Positions 35,784-44,594 of a stretch of DNA of 64,000 bases are shown here, piece by piece. Source of the stretch: CAYZMH01 sp964479445 (GTDB lineage Bacteria; Bacteroidota; Bacteroidia; Bacteroidales; GCA-2748055); assembly GCA_964479445.1 (NCBI GenBank), contig CAYZMH010000005.1, positions 7,582 to 71,581 of the forward strand, given 5' to 3'. The notes beneath the pieces were generated by a model, which was not told the origin of the DNA, ran no database searches, and saw nothing but the letters and a program-made list of their open reading frames with translations. The first letter of the stretch is position 1. Every line of letters starts with the position of its first letter. The position numbers were made by a program, and so were the translations under genes.

Positions 35784-37568
35784 TTAACCCGGTACGGAAT
35801 CCAGCAATTTCTGGGTATAAGGCGATTGGGGGTTCGTGTAGATCGTTTCAGCGTCCCCTTTTTCCACGATCGTACCGTTCGACATAATGATCATCCTGTC
35901 TGACATATACCGCACAATGGTAAGGTCATGGGAGATGAAGATATAAGTTAATCCATACCGCTCTTTAAGGTCGTTCAACAGGTTCAGCACCTGGGCCTGT
36001 ACACTTACATCCAGGGCCGATACACTTTCATCCAGTACCAGAAATTCGGGCTCACATGCCAGGGCGCGCGCAATTCCGATCCGTTGCCTTTGTCCGCCCG
36101 AGAATTGGTGCGGGTACATTTCGACTGCAGAGGAAGGGAGTCCCACCTGGTGGAGTAACTCTTCGCATCGCTGTCTGCGTTGCCGGGCACCATGCACCAG
36201 GTGATGGACCCGCAGGGGTTCGGTTATGATATTGCCTGCGGTCATACGGGGATTAAGGGATGAATAGGGGTCCTGGAAGACGATCTGAATCCGGGAACGG
36301 ACTTTCCGCATGGCGGAGGGTGACAGGGTATGAAGGGGAAGGCCATCGTATTCAATTTGACCGCTCCGAGTTTCTACCAGGCGCAGGATCGCTCTTCCCA
36401 GTGTAGTTTTACCGCAACCCGACTCACCCACCAGGCCCAGTGTCTCTCCACGGAGCACCTCGAAGGAGACCGATTGAACAGCGCGCACCCCCTGATTTTT
36501 GCGACGACCCCGGAATACTACCTCAAGGTCATGGACCCTCAGGAGCGGTTCCCGCCGATTCAACCTTTCCCGGTGGTCTGTTGGCGCGATATGATTTAAT
36601 TCCGGTTGCAGAGATTGTGATTCCGCCAGAGGAGTTTTTACTCCTCCTTTTTCATAAGATTTCACTTCTTCTCTTCCGGGGCTTTTTGCTTCTTCCTTTG
36701 AGGCTTTTGTATCTTTTTTCTGCGGGTTTGCCCGGATGACCGACTGCACGGTAGGGAGTCGGTACGGTTTCTCCCCCGGCAAAGGTTTGCAGGCGAGCAG
36801 GCCACGGGTATAGCCGGTTGTTGGGTGATTCAGGAGTGCGGAGGTCTCATTCTCCTCCACGATCGTCCCCTGGTACATCACCGCGATCCGGTCGGCGATC
36901 TGTTTGATCACCATGAGGTCGTGGGATATGAACAGCACACTGAGGTTGTATTTCTCCTGCAGGGAAGCCAGCAGATCCAGGATGCTTTTCTGGACAGTTA
37001 CATCCAGGGCGGTGGTAGGTTCATCGGCGATGAGCAGATCGGGGGAGGTAGCCAGTGCCTGGGCGATCATCACCCGCTGGCGCTGACCTCCAGACAGGGT
37101 ATGGGGCCAGGCCCTGTAGATGCGTCTGACGTCAGGCAGTTTCACCTCCCGGAATAGCTCCAGGATCCTTTCCCTGGCCTGTTTGCGGGAATATCCCCTG
37201 TGCACGCGCAGGGTTTCGGCAGCCTGCTTACCGCAGCGTATGGAGGGATTAAGCGAAGTCATGGGTTCCTGGAAGATCATGCCGATCCGTTCGCCGCGAA
37301 CCCGGTTCAGTGCACGTTGATCCAGGTTGGTGAGGGGTACCGGGGTTCCCCCTGTATGGAAGGTGATGGTTCCGGAGGTGATCCGGAGGGTTGGTGCCAG
37401 GAGGGCGGGTACAGAGAGTGCTGTAAGCGTCTTTCCCGATCCCGATTCCCCAACGAGTCCGACCACCCGGCCCCTTGGGATCTCCAGGTTGACGTTTTTT
37501 ACCAGTTCGTTCTCTTTGTGCTTTATGGTAAGTCCTTCAATGGTCAGCAGAGGCTCATCCATTCCCAT
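35784..37568 (-). CDS. ABC transporter with two fused ATPase domains (DppD-DppF / YejF type)
   Basis: A 594-residue cytoplasmic protein joining the two ATPases of an oligopeptide/dipeptide importer. Domain 1 has Walker A GESGSGKT, signature LSGGQRQRVMIAQAL and Walker B LLIADEPTTALD; domain 2 has GESGCGKTT, FSGGQRQRIGIARAL and LVLDESVSALD. Both sites look intact. Between them lies a Lys/Glu-rich linker of about 60 residues. No permease or peptide-binding protein gene is adjacent, so the membrane partners must lie elsewhere. Its ATG lies inside the 3' end of the small upstream gene (14-base overlap); a second ATG two codons later is an alternative. Confidence 0.92.
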   Translation of the reverse strand: MGMDEPLLTIEGLTIKHKENELVKNVNLEIPRGRVVGLVGESGSGKTLTALSVPALLAPTLRITSGTITFHTGGTPVPLTNLDQRALNRVRGERIGMIFQEPMTSLNPSIRCGKQAAETLRVHRGYSRKQARERILELFREVKLPDVRRIYRAWPHTLSGGQRQRVMIAQALATSPDLLIADEPTTALDVTVQKSILDLLASLQEKYNLSVLFISHDLMVIKQIADRIAVMYQGTIVEENETSALLNHPTTGYTRGLLACKPLPGEKPYRLPTVQSVIRANPQKKDTKASKEEAKSPGREEVKSYEKGGVKTPLAESQSLQPELNHIAPTDHRERLNRREPLLRVHDLEVVFRGRRKNQGVRAVQSVSFEVLRGETLGLVGESGCGKTTLGRAILRLVETRSGQIEYDGLPLHTLSPSAMRKVRSRIQIVFQDPYSSLNPRMTAGNIITEPLRVHHLVHGARQRRQRCEELLHQVGLPSSAVEMYPHQFSGGQRQRIGIARALACEPEFLVLDESVSALDVSVQAQVLNLLNDLKERYGLTYIFISHDLTIVRYMSDRMIIMSNGTIVEKGDAETIYTNPQSPYTQKLLDSVPG

Positions 37569-38040
37569 ATTTTTTACGGTACACGATTACCTTGTTGCCG
37601 ATCAGTTCAAGGTTCCAGGAGGGATGAAGGAGGTGCTCTGCATGCCGGTAGTAGAGCAGGGTTCTTACACTGGTTTGCCGGTTCCGGTTTCCCTCTTTGA
37701 ACTCTCCGCTGAATTCGTAACTGATGGAGTACTTATGATTTTCATGATAGATACGGATGATCTCCGTGACGGTGGCGATCACCCGGTAAACCTCTCCGCG
37801 GTTGGTCTCGCTGTACTCATCATCAAACTCATCACTGATCACGCTGAAATTGATAATGTTCTCCAGGTAATTTTCCTTTTTTTTCGCAAAGAGCACCTCG
37901 TACCGGAGTCCGCTTTCACTCTCAAAATAGTAGGTCGATCCGGAGACGATAGAGGGAGGTTCGATGGGATAGGGTGGTACGGTATGTCTGAAATCATCCT
38001 TCAGCAGGGGCTTTTCAATATGTTCGGATGAGGTATTCAT
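37555..38040 (-). CDS. Small uncharacterised protein
   Basis: A 161-residue protein without signal or membrane segment. After a Pro-rich N-terminus (HTVPPYPIEPPS) it alternates beta strands and one helix (GEVYRVIATVTEIIRIYHENH), ending with a basic strand (GNKVIVYRKKYG). The layout faintly resembles small DUF6934-type proteins of Bacteroidota, but I would not claim membership. It is sandwiched between radA (the stop and start overlap as TGATG) and the ABC gene (14-base overlap), so translation of all three is probably coupled. Confidence 0.7.
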   Translation of the reverse strand: MNTSSEHIEKPLLKDDFRHTVPPYPIEPPSIVSGSTYYFESESGLRYEVLFAKKKENYLENIINFSVISDEFDDEYSETNRGEVYRVIATVTEIIRIYHENHKYSISYEFSGEFKEGNRNRQTSVRTLLYYRHAEHLLHPSWNLELIGNKVIVYRKKYGNG

Positions 38041-39395
38041 CAGCCAAAGAGGTGTTTGGGGAGTTCCTGGATACGGGACAGGCGGATGGTCTCGATCTCT
38101 TTGCCACGCCCGATCCCTTTTTCGTTGAATTCCGATACATAGATCTTCCTGAATCCCAGTTTATGCGCTTCAGTAAGCCGTTGATCCATGCGGCTGGCGG
38201 GCCTGATCTCCCCGGAGAGACCCACTTCCCCGGCAAAGCAGACCTCTTTATCCAGGGCGATATCGGCAGCGGAACTGAGGATTGCGGCTACGATGGCCAG
38301 GTCGGCAGCCGGATCCTCCACGCGCAATCCGCCGGCAACATTCACGAAAACATCTTTGGTCGAGAGTTTGAACCGGGCCCGCTTTTCCAGCACAGCCAGC
38401 AGCATGTTAAGCCGTCGTGTGTCAAACCCGTTTGAGGTACGTTGCGGTGTGGCGTAGGCGGCGTAACTGACCAGGGCCTGGGTCTCCACCATGAGGGGCC
38501 GGATCCCTTCGATAATGGAGGCTACCGATGAACCGCTCAGGTCGGCTGATTGCCGGTTCAGCAGAATCTCGGACGGATTAAGGATCTCCCGCAGTCCGTC
38601 GTTGCGCATTTCAAAAACTCCCAGTTCGGAAGTGGAGCCGAAGCGGTTTTTGCTGGCCCTGAGGATCCGGTACATGTGGTGGGTATCGCCCTCAAATTGC
38701 AGTACAGTATCCACAATGTGCTCCAGCACCTTGGGTCCGGCCAGGCTCCCCTCCTTGGTGATATGGCCGATGAGAATGACAGGGATACCGGTCTGCTTGG
38801 CAGTTCGAAGCAGGTGTGCCGCACACTCACGGACCTGCGAGACGCTTCCCGGGGAGGATTCGATCTCCTGGGAGTAGAGGGTCTGTATGGAGTCCACAAT
38901 GACCAGTCCGGGTTCGGTCTCCCTGATCTGCCGGAGAATCGTCTGCAGGGAGGTCTCGGAGTAGACCAGGGTTTGATCGCTGTTGCCGTGGAGCCGCTCG
39001 GCCCGCATCTTCAGCTGGCGCAGACTCTCTTCCCCGGAAATGTAGAGCGTTGAACCGCTGTAACCAAGAGCGATCTGGAGTGCCAGGGTCGATTTACCGA
39101 TACCCGGTTCACCCCCGATCAGGACCAGCGATCCGGGTACCAGTCCGCCCCCGAGCACCCGGTTGAATTCACCGATGGGAGTGACAGCACGCTCAAGCCG
39201 GTCGGAACGTATTTCGGAGATCTTACCCGGTTTGGAACGGTGTGCCGGATCAGGAGCAGGATGCCGGGGAGACTCCTTTTGAATTACCTGTTCTACGAAG
39301 GTGTTCCATTCCCCGCAACTGTTACAGCGGCCGATCCATTTGGAGGATTCGGCACCGCAGTTCTGGCATACGTATACTGACTTAGTTTTTGCCAT
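38040..39395 (-). CDS. radA: DNA repair protein RadA
   Basis: RecA-like helicase that helps branch migration in homologous recombination. The 451-residue protein has the N-terminal zinc finger (Cys10, Cys13, Cys24, Cys27), Walker A GGEPGIGKST near residue 94-103, the RadA-specific KNRFGSTSELGVFEM, and a C-terminal Lon-protease-like domain. Length is normal. It lies 54 bases after rfaE2 in a long minus-strand run from panC and overlaps the next gene by one base. Confidence 0.96.
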   Translation of the reverse strand: MAKTKSVYVCQNCGAESSKWIGRCNSCGEWNTFVEQVIQKESPRHPAPDPAHRSKPGKISEIRSDRLERAVTPIGEFNRVLGGGLVPGSLVLIGGEPGIGKSTLALQIALGYSGSTLYISGEESLRQLKMRAERLHGNSDQTLVYSETSLQTILRQIRETEPGLVIVDSIQTLYSQEIESSPGSVSQVRECAAHLLRTAKQTGIPVILIGHITKEGSLAGPKVLEHIVDTVLQFEGDTHHMYRILRASKNRFGSTSELGVFEMRNDGLREILNPSEILLNRQSADLSGSSVASIIEGIRPLMVETQALVSYAAYATPQRTSNGFDTRRLNMLLAVLEKRARFKLSTKDVFVNVAGGLRVEDPAADLAIVAAILSSAADIALDKEVCFAGEVGLSGEIRPASRMDQRLTEAHKLGFRKIYVSEFNEKGIGRGKEIETIRLSRIQELPKHLFG

Positions 39396-39449
39396 GGCGC
39401 GGACAAAGGTTCGGGGTAAAGGTAATAATTAAGGGCGAATCCTGGCCGT

Positions 39450-39941
39450 CTAGTGCTTTTCAATTTTTTGAATGAGCGAGGAGGAAGAGTGTCCTTTCAC
39501 AAACGGGATAGTGACGATTTTACCACCATAGGCAGTCACGGTTTCGTACCCGGCGATCTCCTCTTTGCGGTAATCGCCGCCCTTGACAAGCACATCGGGT
39601 TTTACCAGGCGGATAAGCTCTGAGGGGGTGTCCTCCGGGAACAGCACAACCATGTCCACCACCTGGAGTGACGCCAGCAGCAGTGCCCGGGTATCCTGGT
39701 CTTTTACCGGCCGGTTGGCCCCCTTGAGGCGCCTGACCGATTCATCGGTATTGAGTCCGACCACCAGCATATCCCCCAGGTCACGTGCATCGGCCAGGTA
39801 GCTGGCATGTCCCAGGTGCAGAATATCAAAGCACCCGTTGGTAAATACAATTCGATGGGTTGCCCGGAACGACCTGTCCAGCCGGGACGGGAGTTCCTCC
39901 CGCTGCACGATCTTTTGCTGTATGATTTTTAGCTGGTTCAT
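39450..39941 (-). CDS. rfaE2: D-glycero-beta-D-manno-heptose 1-phosphate adenylyltransferase
   Basis: Adenylyltransferase half of HldE/RfaE, giving ADP-heptose for the LPS inner core. The 163-residue protein has the cytidylyltransferase-type motif FTNGCFDILHLGHASYL (HxGH) and the segment VGLNTDESVRRLKG. The kinase half (HldA/RfaE1) is not fused, which is usual in Bacteroidota, and is not in the window. Its ATG overlaps the stop of the flippase-like gene as ATGA. Confidence 0.93.
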   Translation of the reverse strand: MNQLKIIQQKIVQREELPSRLDRSFRATHRIVFTNGCFDILHLGHASYLADARDLGDMLVVGLNTDESVRRLKGANRPVKDQDTRALLLASLQVVDMVVLFPEDTPSELIRLVKPDVLVKGGDYRKEEIAGYETVTAYGGKIVTIPFVKGHSSSSLIQKIEKH

Positions 39942-40975
39942 TGGGGATCGATTTGAGTAACCGGCCCCGCCGACCGGTTGTTTTTCAGGAACAGGAATAC
40001 CATGGAAATGCTGCCCATGGCAAGCACCAGCAGCATCTGCGAGGTGTGCTGAAGCGTGGCAAAGGCCACCGCTTCGTCTTTAGGGATCAGGTATACAAAC
40101 ATCAGGCCCCGGGAGACGATCCAGTGGAAAGCACCCAGTCCGCTCTGAACCGGCGCAGACATGCCCATTCCGCCGATTACCAGCAGGAAGATACCGTCCA
40201 TGAACGTGAGGTGATCGGTTATACCGGGCAGGGCAAACACTACCACCCAGGTCATCATGATGTAATTAAACCATATAAAAAGCGTGTGGAAAAGAAATTC
40301 CCATTTCTTTTTCATGCGGAAAACCGTTTTCAGTCCTTCCACAATCCCCTTGATGAAATCCCGTCCTTTCATCACCATATTGAAGCGGTAAAGCTTGTTC
40401 CGGTAGATGTAGGCCAGCACTGTGACGGCAATCAGAAAAACCCCTGTGACAGACCAGAAGACTATGGTATCTCCGAAGGTGGTGGAGATTTTATTACGAA
40501 GAGGAATGAATATGAAATCGCTGAAGAAGGTCCCGAATTGCTGAAAGCGAGCCAGCATAAGAAGGATCATAATCAGCAGCAACATGATTACATCCAGCGC
40601 ACGCTCCAGGATCACCGTTCCTATCAGGGAGTCCACCGGGATCTTCTCCTTTTTACTCAGGGTTACGCAACGCGTGATCTCCCCGATCCGGGGAAATGCA
40701 AAATTGGCCAGGTATCCGAACATCAGGGCATGATAGGTACTCCAGAATACGGGTTTCCGGTTAAGCGCTTCAATGCTGATCAGCCATCGCCTTGCCCTGC
40801 TCAGGTAGGCAAGGATGGCAAACAGGAAGGAGAGGAGAACCCATCCATAGTTTGCATGGAGGATCACCTCTTTCAATTCATCAAAGTCAATACCCCGGAA
40901 GGCAAAGTAGAGCAAGATTATGCTCAGCCCCAGGAAGGCCAGGAAACGAAGTGTTTGGAGGATTTTTTTTCTCAA
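39938..40975 (-). CDS. Lysylphosphatidylglycerol synthase-type flippase domain protein
   Basis: A 345-residue inner-membrane protein with about eight hydrophobic helices, of the UPF0104/TIGR00374 family that shares the membrane part of MprF. The segment FGYLANFAFPRIGEITRC (in place of the family's N-A-x-P-x-R-x-GE) and the C-terminal LGAFHWIV are the visible signatures. Members are thought to flip lipids or polyprenyl glycans but most are uncharacterised. It lies between panD (7 bases) and rfaE2 (4-base overlap); the latter suggests an envelope-lipid role. Confidence 0.85.
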   Translation of the reverse strand: MRKKILQTLRFLAFLGLSIILLYFAFRGIDFDELKEVILHANYGWVLLSFLFAILAYLSRARRWLISIEALNRKPVFWSTYHALMFGYLANFAFPRIGEITRCVTLSKKEKIPVDSLIGTVILERALDVIMLLLIMILLMLARFQQFGTFFSDFIFIPLRNKISTTFGDTIVFWSVTGVFLIAVTVLAYIYRNKLYRFNMVMKGRDFIKGIVEGLKTVFRMKKKWEFLFHTLFIWFNYIMMTWVVVFALPGITDHLTFMDGIFLLVIGGMGMSAPVQSGLGAFHWIVSRGLMFVYLIPKDEAVAFATLQHTSQMLLVLAMGSISMVFLFLKNNRSAGPVTQIDPQ

Positions 40976-40982
40976 GGCGAAG

Positions 40983-41333
40983 TCAGATCAATTTGTTGGT
41001 AGTGGTGTCGGGGAAGATCATAACCGGCTGAAAAGATCTTGCTTCTTCAAAATCCATGGAGGCATAGGAGATAATGATCACGATATCACCAACTGCCACC
41101 TTACGGGCGGCCGGACCGTTCATGCAGATCTGCCCGCTGCCGCGTTCACCTTTGATCACGTAAGTTTCCAGCCGTTCACCATTATTGATATTGACCACCT
41201 GGACTTTTTCATTCTCAATGATCCGGGAAGCATCCATCAGTTCTTCATCAATGGTAATGCTGCCCACATAGTTCAGATCGGCTTCGGTTACAGTGACCCG
41301 GTGTATTTTCGATTTGACAAGTTCAACGTTCAT
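40983..41333 (-). CDS. panD: Aspartate 1-decarboxylase proenzyme
   Basis: Makes beta-alanine for pantothenate. The 116-residue proenzyme self-cleaves between Gly24 and Ser25 (YVGSITID) to form the pyruvoyl cofactor; both residues are present, as are the following ITIDEELMDASRI and NGPAARK segments. It directly follows panC (9 bases), so both enzymes that join beta-alanine supply with pantoate are co-expressed. Confidence 0.97.
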   Translation of the reverse strand: MNVELVKSKIHRVTVTEADLNYVGSITIDEELMDASRIIENEKVQVVNINNGERLETYVIKGERGSGQICMNGPAARKVAVGDIVIIISYASMDFEEARSFQPVMIFPDTTTNKLI

Positions 41334-41342
41334 GGTGCAAAA

Positions 41343-42185
41343 TTAATGAAAATAAATGTTATCAATAAGTCTGACCGCACCTAATTGAACAGCTACGCAA
41401 CCCACTTTGTTCACCTGTTCATTCCAGGATCTGACAGGATTAAGATCCTGATCATCAACAATTTCAAAATATTCCACCTGCATTTCCGGGTGCTGGTTCA
41501 GGGTATCGGTCACCCATTTTTTCAGGGCAGCGGGAGAGAGCTCGTCCTGTTTTTCTCTTGCTTTGCGGAGGGTTCGTGCAATTTCAGGGGCAATCTTCCG
41601 CTCCTTTTCCGAAAGTAACCGGTTCCGGGAACTCATTGCCAGACCATCGGGTTCGCGGATGATCGGACAGGGGATGATCTCTACCTCCATCCCCAGTTCG
41701 CGGGTGAGTTTGCGAATGACAGCCACCTGCTGGAAATCCTTTTTTCCGAAATAAGCCCGGGTAGGACGGATGATCTCAAAGAGTTTGCTTACCACCTGTG
41801 CTACGCCGTTAAAATGGCCCGGACGGTGTTTCCCTTCCATGATGCGGTCAAGGGGTGACAGGTCGAAGGAACGGGTGTCCTCTTCGGGATAGATCTCCTC
41901 TAACGGGGGAATGAACACCATGTCCACCGGAAAGTCTTCCAGGATCTTTAAATCCTGCTGCTTGTCCCTGGGATAGCTCTCAAGATCGGCGGGATTATTA
42001 AACTGGGTCGGATTTACAAAGATACTTACAACCACCCGCTCATTCTCCCTGCAGGCACATTCCACCAGGGACAGGTGACCCCGGTGGAGGGCTCCCATGG
42101 TTGGTACAAAACCAATGGTGCACCCCTCCTCCAGCACCGACCCGGCATAGGCTGCCGCATTATCTCGTGTAGTCAGGATTTCCAT
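41343..42185 (-). CDS. panC: Pantothenate synthetase
   Basis: Condenses pantoate and beta-alanine with ATP. The 280 residues show FVPTMGALHRGHLSLV with the HxGH nucleotide motif, FVNPTQFN, the GKKDFQQ segment and SSRNRLLS as the second ATP motif. First gene of a minus-strand run (panC, panD, flippase-like, rfaE2, radA and beyond). A perfect -7 box lies 10 bases before its ATG. Divergent from the starch-synthase-like gene. Confidence 0.97.
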   Translation of the reverse strand: MEILTTRDNAAAYAGSVLEEGCTIGFVPTMGALHRGHLSLVECACRENERVVVSIFVNPTQFNNPADLESYPRDKQQDLKILEDFPVDMVFIPPLEEIYPEEDTRSFDLSPLDRIMEGKHRPGHFNGVAQVVSKLFEIIRPTRAYFGKKDFQQVAVIRKLTRELGMEVEIIPCPIIREPDGLAMSSRNRLLSEKERKIAPEIARTLRKAREKQDELSPAALKKWVTDTLNQHPEMQVEYFEIVDDQDLNPVRSWNEQVNKVGCVAVQLGAVRLIDNIYFH

Positions 42186-42195
42186 AATCAGGGAG

Positions 42196-42203
42196 CAAAG
42201 ATA
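42196..42203 (-). promoter_or_regulatory. -7 promoter box for panC
   Basis: Reads TATCTTTG on the minus strand, exact TAnnTTTG, ten bases before the panC ATG, so the 5' leader would be only a few bases. Confidence 0.6.
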
Positions 42204-42327
42204 ACCAATCCTTTTATCCGTGGTCCTTCTACCCGGATTTTTGATCGCTCCAAAATGATCAGCAACAGACCTGTTCAGCGATAGTATCTGTTTGTGGTCA
42301 TGCAGAAATGTTAAGACAGTCAGCTCC

Positions 42328-42357
42328 TTGAGGTATCAATAATTTTTAGTAAATTTG
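42328..42357 (+). promoter_or_regulatory. Promoter (-33 and -7) for the 42384-46430 run
   Basis: TTG at 42328-42330, a 19-base spacer, then TAAATTTG at 42350-42357: a full match to the Bacteroidota promoter pattern, 26 bases before the ATG at 42384. Confidence 0.75.
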
Positions 42358-42383
42358 CACGTCTAAAACAAGTCCTGCAGATA

Positions 42384-43193
42384 ATGGAAAGTGTAAAAGT
42401 TTTATTTGTTTCCCAGGAGATTACCCCCTACCTGCCCGAAAATGAGATGTCACATATCGGAAGATATTTACCCCAGGGCATTCAGGATACCGGGAAAGAG
42501 ATACGAACTTTTATGCCGCGATACGGCAACATCAATGAGCGGAGAAACCAGTTGCATGAAGTGATACGCTTATCCGGTATGAACCTGATCATTGATGATA
42601 CCGATCACCCGTTGATCATCAAGGTAGCTTCTATACAATCGGCCCGCATGCAGGTCTATTTCATTGATAATGAAGACTATTTCAGTCGAAAATCTATGGT
42701 AAAAGATGGCAGCGGCACGCATTATAAAGACAATGATGAACGGATGATCTTTTTCGCACGCGGTGTCCTGGAGACGGTTCGTAAGCTTCGATGGTCGCCT
42801 GACCTGGTTCATTGCCATGGCTGGTTTACCTCGCTGGTTCCCCTCTACCTTAAGAAAGCCTACCGGGAAGATCCCCTCTTCTCCACCTCCAGGGTGGTTT
42901 TCTCACTGTATGATAACGGGTTTGAAGAACCGCTGGACCACCGTTTCCATGAAAAAGCGATGCTTGACGGGGTGAGCAAAGAGGATCTCTCCACGGTTCA
43001 TGAGCCCACCTATGAAAACCTGGTTAGACTGGCCCTGCAGCATTCCGATGCATCCATCCAGGGCAGTCCGAACCTGCCCGACGGGGTAATGGGTGCGGTC
43101 ACCGAGTCAGGGAAGCCATTCCTGGAATACCAGTCGCCGGAAGAATATATCGGGGAATATTCCGTTTTTTATGATAAAATCCTTAATTCCTAA
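42384..43193 (+). CDS. Short starch/glycogen-synthase-like protein (GT5 N-domain only)
   Basis: A 269-residue cytoplasmic protein related to the N-terminal half of glycogen/starch synthases (KVLFVSQEITPYLPE, FFARGVLETVRKLRWSPDLVHCHGWFTSLVPLYL). A full GT5 enzyme is about 480 residues; the whole C-terminal Rossmann domain is absent, and the ADP-glucose-binding KTGGL region is replaced by ENEMSHIGRYLP (residues 19-30). Catalysis by the usual mechanism is therefore unlikely. The stop is clean and followed by the next gene 11 bases on, so this is a settled short form and not a broken gene. It begins the run with a DUF4270 lipoprotein and glmS. Confidence 0.85.
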   Translation: MESVKVLFVSQEITPYLPENEMSHIGRYLPQGIQDTGKEIRTFMPRYGNINERRNQLHEVIRLSGMNLIIDDTDHPLIIKVASIQSARMQVYFIDNEDYFSRKSMVKDGSGTHYKDNDERMIFFARGVLETVRKLRWSPDLVHCHGWFTSLVPLYLKKAYREDPLFSTSRVVFSLYDNGFEEPLDHRFHEKAMLDGVSKEDLSTVHEPTYENLVRLALQHSDASIQGSPNLPDGVMGAVTESGKPFLEYQSPEEYIGEYSVFYDKILNS

Positions 43194-43204
43194 CGCAGCG
43201 TAAT

Positions 43205-44590
43205 ATGATGAAGCAATTGACAGGGGCGGACCAGATGATGATACGCTTCCGACTACGAATGATAATTCTCATCCCCTTCCTTCTATTTATGATCTCCTCG
43301 TGTGAACCTGATGAAAACAACCTGGGGGTGGATCTGTTGCCCCCGGGAGACAGTATATCGCTTTATACCGACACGATCCTGGATTTTGAGACTTCCCTGG
43401 TGATGGCCAACCCGGTAATCACTTCCGTTAATAGAAATAACATTGACACAGAGCGTGAATACCTGCTGGGCAGTATGAGTGACTCGGCATTTGGAACCGC
43501 GAAGGCCGACATGCTAACCCAGTTCAACATATTCACCGAGGCAGAATTCGGAACGGAACCCGTTATCGATTCGGTGGTGTTGTGGCTCCATGTGGGGAGT
43601 GTGGAAGGAGATTCTGCGAAAACCATGCAGCTCAGTGTATATGAATCCTTTGAACAGCTCTCTTATGACAGCATCTACTACCACACCTATACGCCGGACG
43701 GGAATTTTAATCCGGTTCCCCTTGTGCAGGAGCAGGTGGAGCTGATTGCTGACAGCACCTATGAGTTTGTCATCGAGGATGAAGATTTTTATGATAAAAT
43801 TGTCGCGGCAGCCACCGATTCGGTGTTTGTAAGTGACTCCCTGATGAAATCGGTTTTCCGGGGCCTTTACATCACGGTTGAACAGGTAACCGGTGGAGGT
43901 GCATTTGCCGGTCTGCAGATGGCAGCTCCCACATCACGGCTGGGATTCCGGTATCTGCCCGATAGCGTGGGTATCGATACGGCGGAGTATATCGACTATG
44001 ACTGGTACAGCATGCGGTTTGATGAATCCAGTGCACAGAAGGTAAACATGTTCACCCACGATTACACCGGGACACCGCTGGCAAATCTAATCAATAATCC
44101 GGATGCCGATTCCCCGATTGGTTATATCCAGGGAATGGGAGGGGTCAACATGCGGGTTACTGTGCCCGGACTCAAAGATATGCTGGACAGCCTGGTGACC
44201 ATCAACCAGGCCCGACTGGTATTCCAGGTGGTTCCCGATTCTGTTTCAGGGATCGCGGTGGAAGATTACCCGGAACGGACCATGCTGGTCAGGGAGATCG
44301 CTGAAGGGAAAGAGCAGGTGATCTACGATTACATGATCAATTCCACCGCCTCCTCCTTTGGAAAATTAACAAGGGTCATCGGTTCCAGTGCATTTCTCGA
44401 TGCCGGTTATGAATATCCTTTCAGGCTTATGCGTCATTTCCAGTCGGTATTATCCAGCGACCTGGAAAATGACAGTTTCATCCTCCGGATATACAATCCC
44501 GCCAGTACAGGAAAATTTATCAAAGTATGGAGCAACCATTCCGGGGAGGAGCAGCGTCTTAGACTGGAACTCATTTATTCGAGACTTTAA
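43205..44590 (+). CDS. DUF4270 family lipoprotein
   Basis: A lipoprotein of 461 residues from this start (lipobox ISSC, Cys33); the ATG at 43235 gives a shorter, more typical signal with the Cys at 23 and may be the real start. The mature N-terminus NNLGVDLLPPGDSISLYTDT is the DUF4270 hallmark, followed by an acidic beta-rich body. The function is not established. It lies between the starch-synthase-like gene (11 bases) and glmS (4 bases), an order I associate with Bacteroidota generally. Confidence 0.88.
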   Translation: MMKQLTGADQMMIRFRLRMIILIPFLLFMISSCEPDENNLGVDLLPPGDSISLYTDTILDFETSLVMANPVITSVNRNNIDTEREYLLGSMSDSAFGTAKADMLTQFNIFTEAEFGTEPVIDSVVLWLHVGSVEGDSAKTMQLSVYESFEQLSYDSIYYHTYTPDGNFNPVPLVQEQVELIADSTYEFVIEDEDFYDKIVAAATDSVFVSDSLMKSVFRGLYITVEQVTGGGAFAGLQMAAPTSRLGFRYLPDSVGIDTAEYIDYDWYSMRFDESSAQKVNMFTHDYTGTPLANLINNPDADSPIGYIQGMGGVNMRVTVPGLKDMLDSLVTINQARLVFQVVPDSVSGIAVEDYPERTMLVREIAEGKEQVIYDYMINSTASSFGKLTRVIGSSAFLDAGYEYPFRLMRHFQSVLSSDLENDSFILRIYNPASTGKFIKVWSNHSGEEQRLRLELIYSRL

Positions 44591-44594
44591 GTGT

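Noticed and set aside
39941..41002. Plus-strand open frame of 353 codons
   Set aside because: Antisense of the flippase-like gene; His/Gln-rich composition typical of a shadow of a hydrophobic protein.
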